NCBI GenBank assembly: GCA_030378015.1
Contig: JAUCGG010000018.1
Location: 1-45,763, forward strand
Source: Desulfococcaceae bacterium HSG8
Lineage (GTDB): Bacteria; Desulfobacterota; Desulfobacteria; Desulfobacterales; 4be13
DNA length: 45,763 nt
Direction of reading: 5' to 3'
This document shows positions 15,503-24,829 of this stretch, piece by piece. Below the pieces are notes generated by a model. It had not been told where the DNA came from and ran no database searches. It worked only from the letters and a program-made list of their open reading frames with translations. The translations under genes were made by a program, and so were the position numbers. The number at the start of each line of letters is the position of its first letter. The first letter of the stretch is position 1.

Positions 15503-16267
15503 TTATCTCCATCTTGTTCTTGCCAGGCCAGTCAGTGTACCGTCGGGTCCCACTGGGCAGGGAATTTCAAGGGGCAGGGTTCTGAAACGGGGAACAAGCG
15601 TCACCGTCATGCCGGTGAACGCGCCGAAGGGGCACCGCTGAACCAGATCAGAACATTCTATCCTGTGGGAAATCTTTCCCGCGCCTGCTGAAAACTGGCA
15701 TACAGTCCGCCAGGATATAGGGACATCCCCCAGGATTGTCCGGATGATTTCTTCCAACTCCCAGATACTGAAAAAACGGGCATGATCGTAAATGGTTTTT
15801 GTAAAAATCCGCTTGACCCGCAATCCGGTTCCCCGGATGGAATGTCGGTTCAATATCCCGATGAACACCATGTTTTTTGCAACCCTGCAAGCCTCTTCAA
15901 TTGCCTTCCGGGGATCGTCGGCAAATTCCAGGGTTTTCACCAGGCAGGCATGATGAAAAGCATTGTCCTCAAACGGAAGGTCTTCAGCAAATCCCTGGTA
16001 CAGTTCCGCGCGATTTTCCAGCTTTTCTGACGCAATATCAATCATATCCGGCGATGGATCAAGCCCGGTCATCAGGACCCCGGTATCCAGAAACGGGAGA
16101 AGGCTTGTACCGGTTCCGCAGCCAATATCGATCAAGCGGTCACCTCTCAGGAGCCTGAGCATGTTGAGCATCAGCCGGTTTTCAAGTTCGGCAGCCATCT
16201 GATTTTTCGGATCCTTCAGCCACTGCTCATATACGACAGCATCATTACAGTTGAAAATATAACCCAT
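15503..16267 (-). CDS. class I SAM-dependent methyltransferase
   Basis: Rossmann methyltransferase of the Methyltransf_11 type. Motif I is L-I-D-I-G-C-G-T-G-T, motif II ends G-L-D-P-S-P-D-M-I, and the acidic loop is A-E-D-L-P-F-E-D-N-A-F. Substrate unknown. I chose the ATG at 16267 (M-G-Y-I-F-N-C) because the 17 extra residues from 16318 are AT-rich and look unconserved; neither start has a clear RBS. The stop abuts the amrS RBS, so the two genes form an operon and this enzyme may act with the radical SAM protein. Read from the divergent region filled by the 16361-17340 array. Confidence 0.8.
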   Translation of the reverse strand: MGYIFNCNDAVVYEQWLKDPKNQMAAELENRLMLNMLRLLRGDRLIDIGCGTGTSLLPFLDTGVLMTGLDPSPDMIDIASEKLENRAELYQGFAEDLPFEDNAFHHACLVKTLEFADDPRKAIEEACRVAKNMVFIGILNRHSIRGTGLRVKRIFTKTIYDHARFFSIWELEEIIRTILGDVPISWRTVCQFSAGAGKISHRIECSDLVQRCPFGAFTGMTVTLVPRFRTLPLEIPCPVGPDGTLTGLARTRWR

Positions 16268-16360
16268 ATATGATACATTAAAATAAAATGCTGATTTTAT
16301 CAAGGGAAAATACTGCATATATTGCAGGTTTCCGGCTTAGGAACACCCGACATAGGTATA

Positions 16361-17340
16361 GGACACGGATAAACACGGATTTCATTAGGTTCCTGCTCGG
16401 TTCGGATTGACAAATCCGAACCTCGCGGCGGGAGCAGCGGGTATTTTATTTACTGTGTCCTTAAAACTGCTGGCAGGTATAATATAGGACACGGATAAAC
16501 ACGGATAAACACGGATTTCATTAGGGAACTCCGAATACCCGGTTCCTGCTCGGTTCGGATTGACAAATCCGAACCCGCTGGAATTTATCAATCCCCGAGC
16601 AGCAGCGGGGTATTTTATTTACTGAAATGATCCGTGTGCATCCGTGTTAATCCGTGTCCTTAAAACCGCGGGCAGGTTTATTTGCTCGGAAATAATATTA
16701 GGACACGGATAAACACGGATAAACACGGATTTCATTAGGGAACTCCGAATAAATAATACACCCGGTTCCTGCTCGGTTCGGATTGACAAATCCGAACCCG
16801 CCGCGGGGGATTTGTCAATCCCCCGCGAGCAGTAGCAGGTATTTTATTTACTGAAATGATCCGTGTGCATCCGTGTTAATCCGTGTCCTTAAAACCGCGG
16901 GCAGGTTTATTTATATAGGACACGGATTAACACGGATAAACACGGATTTCATTAGGGAACTCCGAATAAATAATACACCCGGTTCCTGCTCGGTTCGGAT
17001 TGACAAATCCGAACCCCCGCCGCCGCGGGGGATTTGTCAATCCCCCGCGAGCAGCAGCGGGTATTTTATATACTGAAATGATCCGTGTGCATCCGTGTTA
17101 ATCCGTGTCCCTTAAAACTGCGGGCAGGTTTATTTGCTCGGAAATAATATAGGACACGGATAAACACGGATAAACACGGATTTCATTAGGAAATAATATA
17201 CCCGGTTCCTGCTCGGTTCGGATTGACAAATCCGAACCCCCGCCGCCGCGGGGGATTTGTCAATCCCCCGCGAGCAATAGAGCAGTAGCGGGTATTTTAC
17301 CGAAATGATCCGTGTGCATCCGTGTCCTTAAAACCGCGGG
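16361..17340. repeat. five tandem hairpin units (ACACGGAT array)
   Basis: Units start at 16361, 16487, 16701, 16918 and 17152 (spacings 126, 214, 217, 234). A full unit opens GGACACGGATAAACACGGAT, continues TTTCATTAGG, then a GC-rich inner hairpin (GGTTCGGATTGACAAATCC and a GGGGGATTTGTCAATCCCC stem), and closes with the complement GATCCGTGTGCATCCGTG...CCGTGTCC. Unit 1 lacks much of its right arm. The array occupies the whole divergent spacer, ending 15 bases before an RBS. Confidence 0.9.
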
Positions 17341-17367
17341 AAACCGTCAAACAAAAAGGAGATGATA

Positions 17368-18435
17368 ATGAATTTCAAAGCAAAACAGAATTGTATCTTC
17401 CTGATCCTGGTTGCGGCGCTGTCCGTAATTATTTCAGGAAATGTCATGGCCGGGGAGGTTTCACTTTACGATGGTTCCGAAAATACCACGCCGGACGAGC
17501 AGGGATGGTTGTCAAACTTTTCCATTTCAGAATTGTGCAACTATTGCGAACTATGTGTTTCCCCTTTCTGTCCTTCCAATATTTCGGAAGCCTGTAACTC
17601 TTCGGAAGTTGAAGACTTATGTAAACTAAGCCCCGCGTCATCCTCCCAGGAGGCCGCAGAGGGTGTCACCAGCTTGGACTCAATGACGGATACAGGCGAT
17701 CTGGCCGGTTATTTCAGCAACATCCCTGACTTATCTTCATTTGCTTCGATCCCCGGTGATATTTCCTTTGCACATCCTGATATGCCCGGGTCTCTTGACC
17801 GGTCATCCGGCTTTACCATCACATTTGAGGCGCAGGTCCTGGAAGAAGAACATGATTATAATGACCGGGCCGGCTTCAGTGTGATTGTGAACACCCATGA
17901 TTGCAGCGGAGAAGGATGTATGGGGCTTGAACTGGGATTCTGGACAGATCAGATATGGACACAGGGGGACGCTGATGATGAAGACGGACTATTTCGCCGA
18001 TCCGAAACAGCATCCTTTGATACAACAATCATGACCCGCTATGATCTGACCGTCAAGGATGACAATTATGAACTTTTTGCAAATAATTCATCTGTTCTTA
18101 AGGGCAGGCTTCGGAACTACACAACCTATGAAGACCCTTTTTATGTGACGATTTATCAGACCCCTGACTTCCTTTTCTTCGGCGATGATACGGAATCTGC
18201 CAAAGCAAAGGTCAGGTTAGGATCAGTCACCTTCCGAGACAGCAAGGGGGATATCAACGGAGACGGGATAATCCGTACAGACGACGCAATTACAGGGTTA
18301 CAGATATGCGCGGGGGAGCCTCCTTCCGGTATTGCCGCAGACTACACGCCATCGGATGCAGATGTGAATAATGACAAAAAGATCGGATCGGAAGAAGTGA
18401 TTTATATTCTTCTGAGTCTTTCAGAGACGGAGTGA
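17368..18435 (+). CDS. secreted choice-of-anchor-type protein with dockerin-like calcium repeats
   Basis: ATG at 17368 is chosen over 17362 because AAAGGAG ends seven bases upstream. Signal peptide of ~29 residues ends V-M-A-G. A cysteine-rich stretch follows (C-N-Y-C-E-L-C...C). Residues ~135-295 hold a lectin/LamG-like beta domain resembling choice-of-anchor domains: F-T-I-T-F-E-A-Q-V-L, A-G-F-S-V-I-V, L-E-L-G-F-W and R-Y-D-L-T-V. The C-terminus has two EF-hand-like loops, D-I-N-G-D-G-I-I-R-T-D-D and D-V-N-N-D-K-K-I-G-S-E-E, as in dockerin type I. Probably an exported calcium-stabilised surface protein. It stands alone, with a hairpin array upstream and a strong terminator downstream. Confidence 0.75.
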   Translation: MNFKAKQNCIFLILVAALSVIISGNVMAGEVSLYDGSENTTPDEQGWLSNFSISELCNYCELCVSPFCPSNISEACNSSEVEDLCKLSPASSSQEAAEGVTSLDSMTDTGDLAGYFSNIPDLSSFASIPGDISFAHPDMPGSLDRSSGFTITFEAQVLEEEHDYNDRAGFSVIVNTHDCSGEGCMGLELGFWTDQIWTQGDADDEDGLFRRSETASFDTTIMTRYDLTVKDDNYELFANNSSVLKGRLRNYTTYEDPFYVTIYQTPDFLFFGDDTESAKAKVRLGSVTFRDSKGDINGDGIIRTDDAITGLQICAGEPPSGIAADYTPSDADVNNDKKIGSEEVIYILLSLSETE

Positions 18436-18441
18436 ATTTTC

Positions 18442-18514
18442 AAAGGAGTGCAAAAATTAAGCGAAGCGGTTTTTTGCAAAGCGCAAAAAACCCCGCTTAA
18501 TTTTTGCACTCCTT
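18442..18514. terminator. convergent hairpin terminator
   Basis: Perfect 22-bp arms beginning AAAGGAGTGCAAAAATTAAG pair with the mirror ending at 18514, and an inner GGTTTTTTGC/GCAAAAAACC stem extends the hairpin. It lies between two convergent genes and is the only structure in the 88-base gap, so it likely stops both transcripts. Confidence 0.85.
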
Positions 18515-18523
18515 TATGATTTG

Positions 18524-20053
18524 TCAGAATGTAATCCCCGCGCTGACTGTGCAGGCTGTTTTACGAAAATCATACAGTTCGGCATTTGAATCATTAGAAA
18601 TATAGGCAAGCTCAAGGGATGTGAAAAAGTGATCCCGGAATCGCTGTCCGATAATTGCGGTCAGTGTGTTTCTTTTATCATGACGCTTGGCATCATAAAA
18701 ATTCGGAGAGCCGCTGTACTGCCTGTCTGTCCATTTATAAAATAACAGGAGTTCTGTCCGGGTCATAAAGCTTGCAAAATAAGAGGCTGAGAAGTTCCGT
18801 GAGGAATAGGACATCGCGTCCGAATCCGCGTTGCGGTCTTCCAATGTGAAAAATCCGGACAGGACATGATGACTGTCTGACAGGTAGAAACGGGGTCCCG
18901 ACGAAGCCCTGAGGCTCACGTTGTCATATCCGGCATCTGAGTAACCCGGATCAGCGTAGGTTTCTTTTGCACACCTGAGCGACATCTTTATACTGAAGAA
19001 ATCAGTAATAAAATGCTCTATATCCGGATCAAAATACAGGGTGTCCGAAAGGGCATCACCGCCGTATCGTTTGTGCGAAAATCCCACCGGCATCCTGATG
19101 ATATCCTGTTTTCCTTTCCAACGGAGACCAGCGAAGCCATCCGCATCCGTATAGTTGAAAGCAGAGTTTTCAAGAGCGCAGTTGTAAAAGAAATTCAGCC
19201 CCCCGTTCCACAGGAACCCGTCAGGACGCCCCGTATCATACAGAAAGCCGGCTTTCAGATCAGTGATCCAATTGCCGCTTCCCATTTTTCCTGATTCTTC
19301 ATCTATGATGATGCTGACACTTCCGTCGTCTATCTCTGTCCTGCCGGGTCCGCTGGTAACATTATCATCATACTGATATGCCTGGACAAAGCGCAGCTTC
19401 CATGTGAATCTTTCCTCATCCTGTTTTATTTCAGAGAGAAAACGGTCAATGCGCTGTTCCACTTCCGGGGGCGGGGAATCTGCTTTTATCTTTTCAAATT
19501 CCTGTTTTGCTTTTTCATACTGGCCGCAGTGAAAGCAGGCCGCCGCGAGTTCCATCCTTGCTCCGACCAGATTCGGATTAATCTCAAGTGCTTCCTGCAA
19601 TTTTTCAACAGCCAGCCCGCAATCCCCGGTTCGGGCCCCGCATGTCCCCAGCCAGAAAAGGATATCCGGTGTTTTAACCTGGCGGGAAATTCTTCTGAAT
19701 ATCGGGAGGGCTTCGGCAAACCTGTTTTCATAGTAAAATTTCAAGGCATCTGCCAGATCTTTATTCAGGGCATTTCTATCCCCCGGGAAAAGGTTGTCAG
19801 CAGAATCCGGGGCAGCCATATCATGAATATCCTGTATCCCGTCTTCACCCGGATCAGCAGGCGGTGTTCGGTTATCGGGTTCATGATCCACGATAAGCAG
19901 TTGTTTCAAATATATCCGGTTGGCCCCGTCTTTCCGGATTAAAATCTCCGGGCTATAGTGAATACTCTGTCCGTATCCCCTATGTGCTGTTCCGCACAGG
20001 AGAAAGGTGAAACACACAGCCGCCGATAAGATAACAAGCGATACAGATTTCAT
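18524..20053 (-). CDS. TPR plus outer-membrane beta-barrel protein (SLAM/DUF560-like)
   Basis: Signal peptide of ~29 residues ends in G-Y-G-Q. Residues ~88-205 are TPR-like helices (A-L-K-F-Y-Y-E-N-R-F-A-E-A, A-V-E-K-L-Q-E-A-L-E-I-N-P-N). Residues ~218-509 show alternating amphipathic strands with many aromatic residues and a terminal Phe (G-I-T-F), the usual barrel end signal. TPR plus ~300-residue barrel is the layout of surface lipoprotein assembly modulators (SLAM), which help move lipoproteins to the cell surface. The client is unknown; the convergent secreted protein is a neighbour but has no lipobox. Confidence 0.75.
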   Translation of the reverse strand: MKSVSLVILSAAVCFTFLLCGTAHRGYGQSIHYSPEILIRKDGANRIYLKQLLIVDHEPDNRTPPADPGEDGIQDIHDMAAPDSADNLFPGDRNALNKDLADALKFYYENRFAEALPIFRRISRQVKTPDILFWLGTCGARTGDCGLAVEKLQEALEINPNLVGARMELAAACFHCGQYEKAKQEFEKIKADSPPPEVEQRIDRFLSEIKQDEERFTWKLRFVQAYQYDDNVTSGPGRTEIDDGSVSIIIDEESGKMGSGNWITDLKAGFLYDTGRPDGFLWNGGLNFFYNCALENSAFNYTDADGFAGLRWKGKQDIIRMPVGFSHKRYGGDALSDTLYFDPDIEHFITDFFSIKMSLRCAKETYADPGYSDAGYDNVSLRASSGPRFYLSDSHHVLSGFFTLEDRNADSDAMSYSSRNFSASYFASFMTRTELLLFYKWTDRQYSGSPNFYDAKRHDKRNTLTAIIGQRFRDHFFTSLELAYISNDSNAELYDFRKTACTVSAGITF

Positions 20054-20114
20054 CCTGATTTACCATGAAAACGGAGATCGAAAACTTTCTGTTGAGCAAT
20101 GGGTTCCAATTTTT

Positions 20115-20395
20115 ATATGAAGTGTTTGGTGTTTGGTCATCTGCTCCGACTTCCCCGGAATGACGGGTAATACACGGATGATGAAAGCTTGGCAAAACAC
20201 TAAACACTTTCATATCCGGGGTGAAAATACATTTATATCAGACAGAAGACAGCATGTCAAAGGAAACTCAGTAGATCGAAAACTTTCTGTCTGACAGTGG
20301 ATTTCGGGTTAAAACCGGAATGACAATTTAACATACTGTCATTCCAGGGAAAACCTGGAAAAGGATGTTTTCCGGTTTTAACCCGGAATCCACTG
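20115..20395. repeat. inverted repeat and family A element next to the tandem array
   Basis: 20115-20214: arms ATATGAAGTGTTTGGTGTTT and AACACTAAACACTTTCATAT. 20268-20395: family A copy starting TCAGTAGATCGAAAA and ending CCCGGAATCCACTG, right terminus missing. A 52-base AT-rich stretch then leads into the 87-bp array. Confidence 0.75.
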
Positions 20396-20447
20396 CTTGC
20401 CCACCAATATCATTAAAATTGATATAATAAAAATAATCAAATTTTGG

Positions 20448-22376
20448 GTGATCCCCCAGACCTCCGAGGTTTTGGTGATAACCGGGCCTGCTGAGAATCC
20501 GGAAACCTCGGAGGTCTTCGGTGAAGAGGTTCCGGGTGATCGCCAGACCTCCGAGGTTTTGATGATAACCGGGCCCGCTGAGAATCCGGAAACCTCGGAG
20601 GTCTTCGGTGAAGAGGTTCCGAGTGATCGCCAGACCTCCGAGGTTTTGGTGATAACCGAGCCTGCTGAGAATCCGGAAACCTCGGAGGTCTTTGGTGAAG
20701 AGGTTCCGGGTGATCCCCCAGACCTCCGAGGTTTTGATGATAAGCGGGTCTGCTGAGAATCTGGAAACCTCGGAGGTCTTCGGCGAAGAGGTTCCGGGTG
20801 ATCGCCAGACCTCCGAGGTTTTGGTGATAACCATGCCCGCTGAGAATCTGGAAACCTCGGAGGTCTTCGGCGAAGAGGTTCCGGGTGATCGCCAGACCTC
20901 CGAGGTTTTGATGATAACCGGACCCGCTGAGAATCCGGAAACCTCGGAGGTCTTCGGTGAAGAGGTCCCGGGTGATCCCATACCTCCGAGGTTTTGGTGA
21001 TAACCGGGCCCGCTGAGAATCCGGAGGTCTTTGGTGAAGAGGTTCCGGGTGATCCCCCAGACCTCCGAGGTTTTGGTGATAACCGGGCCTGCTGAGAATC
21101 CGGAAACCTCGGAGGTCTTCTTTGCTGAAGAGGTTCCGAGTGATCGCCAGACCTCCGAGGTTTTGATGATAACCGGGCCTGCTGAAAATCCGGAAACCTC
21201 GGAGGTCTTCGGCGAAGAGGTTCCGGGTGATCGCCAGACCTCCGAGGTTTTGATGATAACCAAGCCTGCTGAGAATCCGGAAACCTCGGAGGTCTTCGGT
21301 GAAGAGGTTCCGAGTGATCCCCCAGACCTCCGAGGTTTTGATGATAACCGGGTCCGCAGAGAATCCGGAAACCTCGGAGGTCTTCGGTGAAGAGGTTCCG
21401 GGTGATCGCCAGACCTCCGAGATTTTGATGATAACCAAGCCTGCTGAGAATCCGGAAACCTCGGAGGTCTTCTTTGCTGAAGAGGTTCCGGGTGATCCCC
21501 AGACCTCCGAGGTTTTGATGATAAGCGGGCCTGCTGAGAATCCGGAAACCTCGGAGGTCTTTGGTGAAGAGGTTCCGAGTGATCGCCAGACCTCCGAGGT
21601 TTTGATGATAACCAAGCCTGCTGAGAATCCGGAAACCTCGGAGGTCTTCTTTGCTGAAGAGGTTCCGGGTGATCGCCAGACCTCCGAGGTTTTGGTGATA
21701 ACCGGGTCCGCTGAGAATCCGGAAACCTCGGAGGTCTTTGCTGAAGAGGTTCCGGGTGATCGCCAGACCTCCGAGGTTTTGGTGATAACCGGGCCTGCTG
21801 AGAATCCGGAAACCTCGGAGGTCTTTGGTGAAGAGGTTCCGGGTGATCCCCCAGACCTCCGAGGTTTTGATGATAAGCGGGTCTGCTGAGAATCTGGAAA
21901 CCTCGGAGGTCTTCGGTGAAGAGGTTCCGGGTGATCGCCAGACCTCCGAGGTTTTGATGATAACCGGGTCCGCTGAGAATCCGGAAACCTCGGAGGTCTT
22001 CGGTGAAGAGGTTCCGGGTGATCGCCAGACCTCCGAGGTTTTGGTGACAACCGGGTCCGCTGAGAATCCGGAAACCTCGGAGGTCTTCGGTGAAGAGGTT
22101 CCGGGTGATCGCCAGACCTCCGAGGTTTTGATGATAACCAAGCCTGCTGAGAATCCGGAAACCTCGGAGGTCTTTGGTGAAGAGGTTCCGGGTGATCCCC
22201 CAGACCTCCGAGGTTTTGATGATAACCGGGATCGCTGAGAATCCGGAAACCTCGGAGGTCTTCGGTGAAGAGGTTCCGGGTGATCGCCAGACCTCCGAGG
22301 TTTTGATAACCGAGCATGGTGAGAATCCGGAAACCTCGGAGGTCTTTGCTGATGAGGTTCCCAAACGAAGTTTGTG
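20448..22376. repeat. 22-unit tandem array, ~87-bp period
   Basis: CCTCCGAGGTTTT cores begin at 20461, 20548, 20635, 20723, 20810, 20897, 20983, 21062, 21152, 21239, 21327, 21414, 21504, 21591, 21681, 21768, 21856, 21943, 22030, 22117, 22205 and 22292. Spacings are 87 with 86, 88, 90 and one 79. Each unit has facing arms AGACCTCCGAGGTTTT and AAACCTCGGAGGTCTT about 30 bases apart. Both strands stay largely open to translation, but one-base period changes break every long + frame. The last unit is fused to a GTTCCCAAACGAAG (family D) half. Not CRISPR: units are near identical throughout, without unique spacers. Confidence 0.9.
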
Positions 22377-22514
22377 AACAAAAGTAATATATATATGATA
22401 TTGTTCTTGACAATCATTTTCATTCAGCGCATAATCATTAATCATTTGGAAAAGTTGCTGATCAGAAGGAATTTACACTTAACCTACCTTGTACATACTG
22501 GAAAAAATCAGGAC

Positions 22515-23039
22515 ATGATGAAAAAACAGAAAGAAAAACAGGAACAGTTCGTCTATGTTATCAATACTTCCATCCGGTTCATTTACAGGATGGAGGACAG
22601 CATTCTTGTGGTTTTATTTATGCTGATGATGTGCCTGACGCTCGCTCAGATTTTCTTACGAAATTTTTTTGAAAGCGGTATCATATGGGGGGATGTCCTT
22701 GTGCGCATCCTGGTGCTGTGGATCGGCCTTGCCGGGGCTATGGTGGCCAGTCGGCAGGACAGGCATATAAATATTGATATTATAACCCGGTACCTCCCGA
22801 AACGCGCCAGAAAGGTGGCCGGCAGTATGGTAGCGCTGTTTACCGCAGGAATATGCGCGGTCGCGGCTCATTACAGCTTTCAATTTGTGCAAATGGAGTT
22901 TGAAGACGGCGGCAAGGCTTATGCACAGGTTCCGACCTGGGTATGCGAGGCCATCATTCCTTTTGCCTTTATCGTGATTTCGCTTCGCTATCTCATTCTG
23001 TCGGTCAGCCGCCTGTGGGAAGCCCTCTGTGACCGTTAG
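22515..23039 (+). CDS. TRAP transporter small permease (DctQ-like)
   Basis: About 175 residues with four hydrophobic spans, the size and pattern of DctQ subunits: I-L-V-V-L-F-M-L-M-M, L-V-R-I-L-V-L-W-I-G-L-A-G-A, then R-Q-D-R-H-I-N-I-D, which is the family signature segment, and the last span I-P-F-A-F-I-V-I-S. ATG at 22515 (or 22518) follows AGGA; the upstream in-frame extension to 22374 runs into repeat DNA and is rejected. DctQ normally works with DctM and the periplasmic DctP, but neither is next to it, so it is an orphan here. Inner membrane. Confidence 0.8.
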   Translation: MMKKQKEKQEQFVYVINTSIRFIYRMEDSILVVLFMLMMCLTLAQIFLRNFFESGIIWGDVLVRILVLWIGLAGAMVASRQDRHINIDIITRYLPKRARKVAGSMVALFTAGICAVAAHYSFQFVQMEFEDGGKAYAQVPTWVCEAIIPFAFIVISLRYLILSVSRLWEALCDR

Positions 23040-23155
23040 TCAAATGATTTTTGGTGCTTGGTGTTTGGCTCCGGCTTTGATGTTTCGGTGAGTGGCAGAT
23101 CATAAAAGCCGCAGCAGAAGATGAACACCAAATACAAAATACAAAACACACTTTC
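23040..23155. repeat. inverted repeat with 7-bp register
   Basis: Left arm TTTGGTG-CTTGGTG-TTTGGCT and right arm AACACCA-AATACAA-AATACAA-AACACAC, both in 7-base steps, enclose a GC-rich centre between the TRAP and efflux genes. Confidence 0.55.
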
Positions 23156-23168
23156 CGGGAGACTATGA

Positions 23169-24356
23169 ATGAAGAAAATAATTGCCCTGCTCGCGCTGCT
23201 GGCAGCCTTTCCCCCTGTTTCCACCGATATGTATCTTCCAGCGCTGCCTCTTTTGCAGGAAGTCTGGCAGGAACCCCTGGTCATGGTCAACATGACGCTT
23301 GTTGCTTTTTTCATCACCTATTGCTTATTCCTGCTGATCTACGGGCCGATTTCCGACCGGTTTGGCCGTCGCCGTCCACTGATGACAGGCATTTGTATTT
23401 ACATTCTGGCCAGTCTTGTCTGTGCTCTGGCATATGATGTGGATGTGATGATCATAGCCAGGATCATCCAGGGTGCGGGCGCCGCGGCCGCGTCTGCCCT
23501 TTCCCTTGTAATCTGCAAGGATCTCTTTGATGCCCGCCGACGCGAACGGATCATCGCGTATGTCACTGTTATTGTAACCCTGTCCCCGATGATGGCCCCG
23601 ATCATCGGCGGCTGGGTCGTAACCTTTTTTTCCTGGCGATGGATTTTTGTTATTCAGGCAGGATTCGGGACAGTTGCCCTGATCGGCGTATATCAGATGC
23701 AGGAATCTCTCAGAACCTTCAGCAAAGTCAGTCCGTGGAAAATTATGGGCAGCTATATCCGACTTATGGGGAATCGCCGCTTTCTGAGCCTCACCCTGTT
23801 CATGTCAATACTGGGGCTGCCCTTCTTTGCCTTTATTGCCGGTTCGTCGGATATATACATTTCCAGGTTCGGACTCAGCGAGCAGACTTTCGGCTATTTT
23901 TTCGCATTCAACGCTGTTGCCCTGATGACCGGGGCACTGATTTTTTCCAAACTGGTATGCCGGGTTGCCTCTGCCCGCCTGATGACCGCGGGCTTTATCG
24001 GGGTCATAGTTGCGGGTATGTGGATGAAAATCACTCATCACAGCAGCCCCTGGAATCTGGCTCTTCCCATGTGGCTCATGTCCTTTTCTTTCGGGTTATG
24101 CCGCCCTCCGACCAACAATCTGATCCTTGAGCAGGTGGATCAGGACACGGGGTCAGCGTCATCACTGATCATTTTTTCATATTTCACGGTCGGGGCAGCA
24201 GCCATGTGGATCATTTCCTTGGATTGGCCGGATAAGATTACAACTATCGGCCTTATGGCGCTGGCTGCCGGCGGACTGACTTTATTTTTCTGGCTGTTTA
24301 CCAAACAGATATTTGTCCCCGCAACAGGCAAATGCGAGGTCGGAGAATTGCTGTAA
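23169..24356 (+). CDS. Bcr/CflA-type MFS drug efflux transporter
   Basis: 395 residues with 12 predicted spans, standard for DHA1 MFS pumps. Bcr/CflA marks are the N-terminal P-P-V-S-T-D-M-Y-L-P-A-L-P, motif A G-P-I-S-D-R-F-G-R-R-R-P, the segment I-I-Q-G-A-G-A-A-A, and motif C L-S-P-M-M-A-P-I-I-G-G. Proton-driven export of small hydrophobic compounds from the cytoplasm is the family role; the natural substrate is unknown. RBS GGGAG precedes the ATG. Same direction as the TRAP subunit but separated by an inverted repeat. Confidence 0.9.
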   Translation: MKKIIALLALLAAFPPVSTDMYLPALPLLQEVWQEPLVMVNMTLVAFFITYCLFLLIYGPISDRFGRRRPLMTGICIYILASLVCALAYDVDVMIIARIIQGAGAAAASALSLVICKDLFDARRRERIIAYVTVIVTLSPMMAPIIGGWVVTFFSWRWIFVIQAGFGTVALIGVYQMQESLRTFSKVSPWKIMGSYIRLMGNRRFLSLTLFMSILGLPFFAFIAGSSDIYISRFGLSEQTFGYFFAFNAVALMTGALIFSKLVCRVASARLMTAGFIGVIVAGMWMKITHHSSPWNLALPMWLMSFSFGLCRPPTNNLILEQVDQDTGSASSLIIFSYFTVGAAAMWIISLDWPDKITTIGLMALAAGGLTLFFWLFTKQIFVPATGKCEVGELL

Positions 24357-24420
24357 ACATGGTTCAGGTTTTCGCTCTTTGCACTGAGAAAAATAATTTT
24401 CGAACTCCTTCCGGTAAATT

Positions 24421-24663
24421 TAATGTAGAACAATTTCAGTAGATCGAAAAGTTTTGCGAACAGTGGATTCCGGGTTAAAATCGGAAAACATCCGTTTTCC
24501 GATTTTCCCCGGGATCCACTGTTTAACAGGGTTTACCGGAAACTTTTCGATCTACTGAGTGTAAACTACTTTCAGCTTTTATGTAAGGATGCCAACGGAT
24601 GTTTTTTAATTAACCCGAAATCCACTGTATGCAAGGTTTACCGGAAACTTTTTGATCTACTGA
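24421..24663. repeat. family A elements, one inserted in family B
   Basis: Complete family A copy at 24436-24558 with perfect 19-bp termini (TCAGTAGATCGAAAAGTTT). Its flanks TGTAGAACAATTT and GTGTAAACTACTTTCAGC are the two halves of a family B element ending GGATGCC at ~24593. A second, partial family A end (24594-24663) follows. The remaining bases to 24829 show no gene. Confidence 0.85.
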
Positions 24664-24829
24664 TTATTGCAGATTCGGTTCCCTCGCCGCAGAGTATCAG
24701 ATGTTCGGGCTTGCCGGATTATACATTTTGCCGAGGTTCTGATTGAATTTATTTGTCGAATCCTCCGCTTAACCCCCATAAGCTTTTTATAAACCATTAA
24801 AGGCAAGTATTACAGAAGGTTACCAGATA

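Noticed and set aside
14736-15641. 301-codon + strand frame opposite amrS
   Set aside because: Antisense shadow of a well-supported radical SAM gene; no homology and no RBS.
20448-22376. CRISPR array
   Set aside because: Units are near identical across the full 87 bases with no unique spacers, and no cas genes are present.
20397-22377. + strand repeat proteins with a 29-residue R-Q-T-S-E-V unit
   Set aside because: The frames are broken into at least six pieces by period changes and stops, so no single protein is coded.
20328-22445. Three overlapping 650-700-codon open frames on the - strand through the 87-bp array
   Set aside because: All three frames are open at once, no start or RBS fits, and one-base changes of the period swap frames without effect. 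They are a by-product of the repeat.
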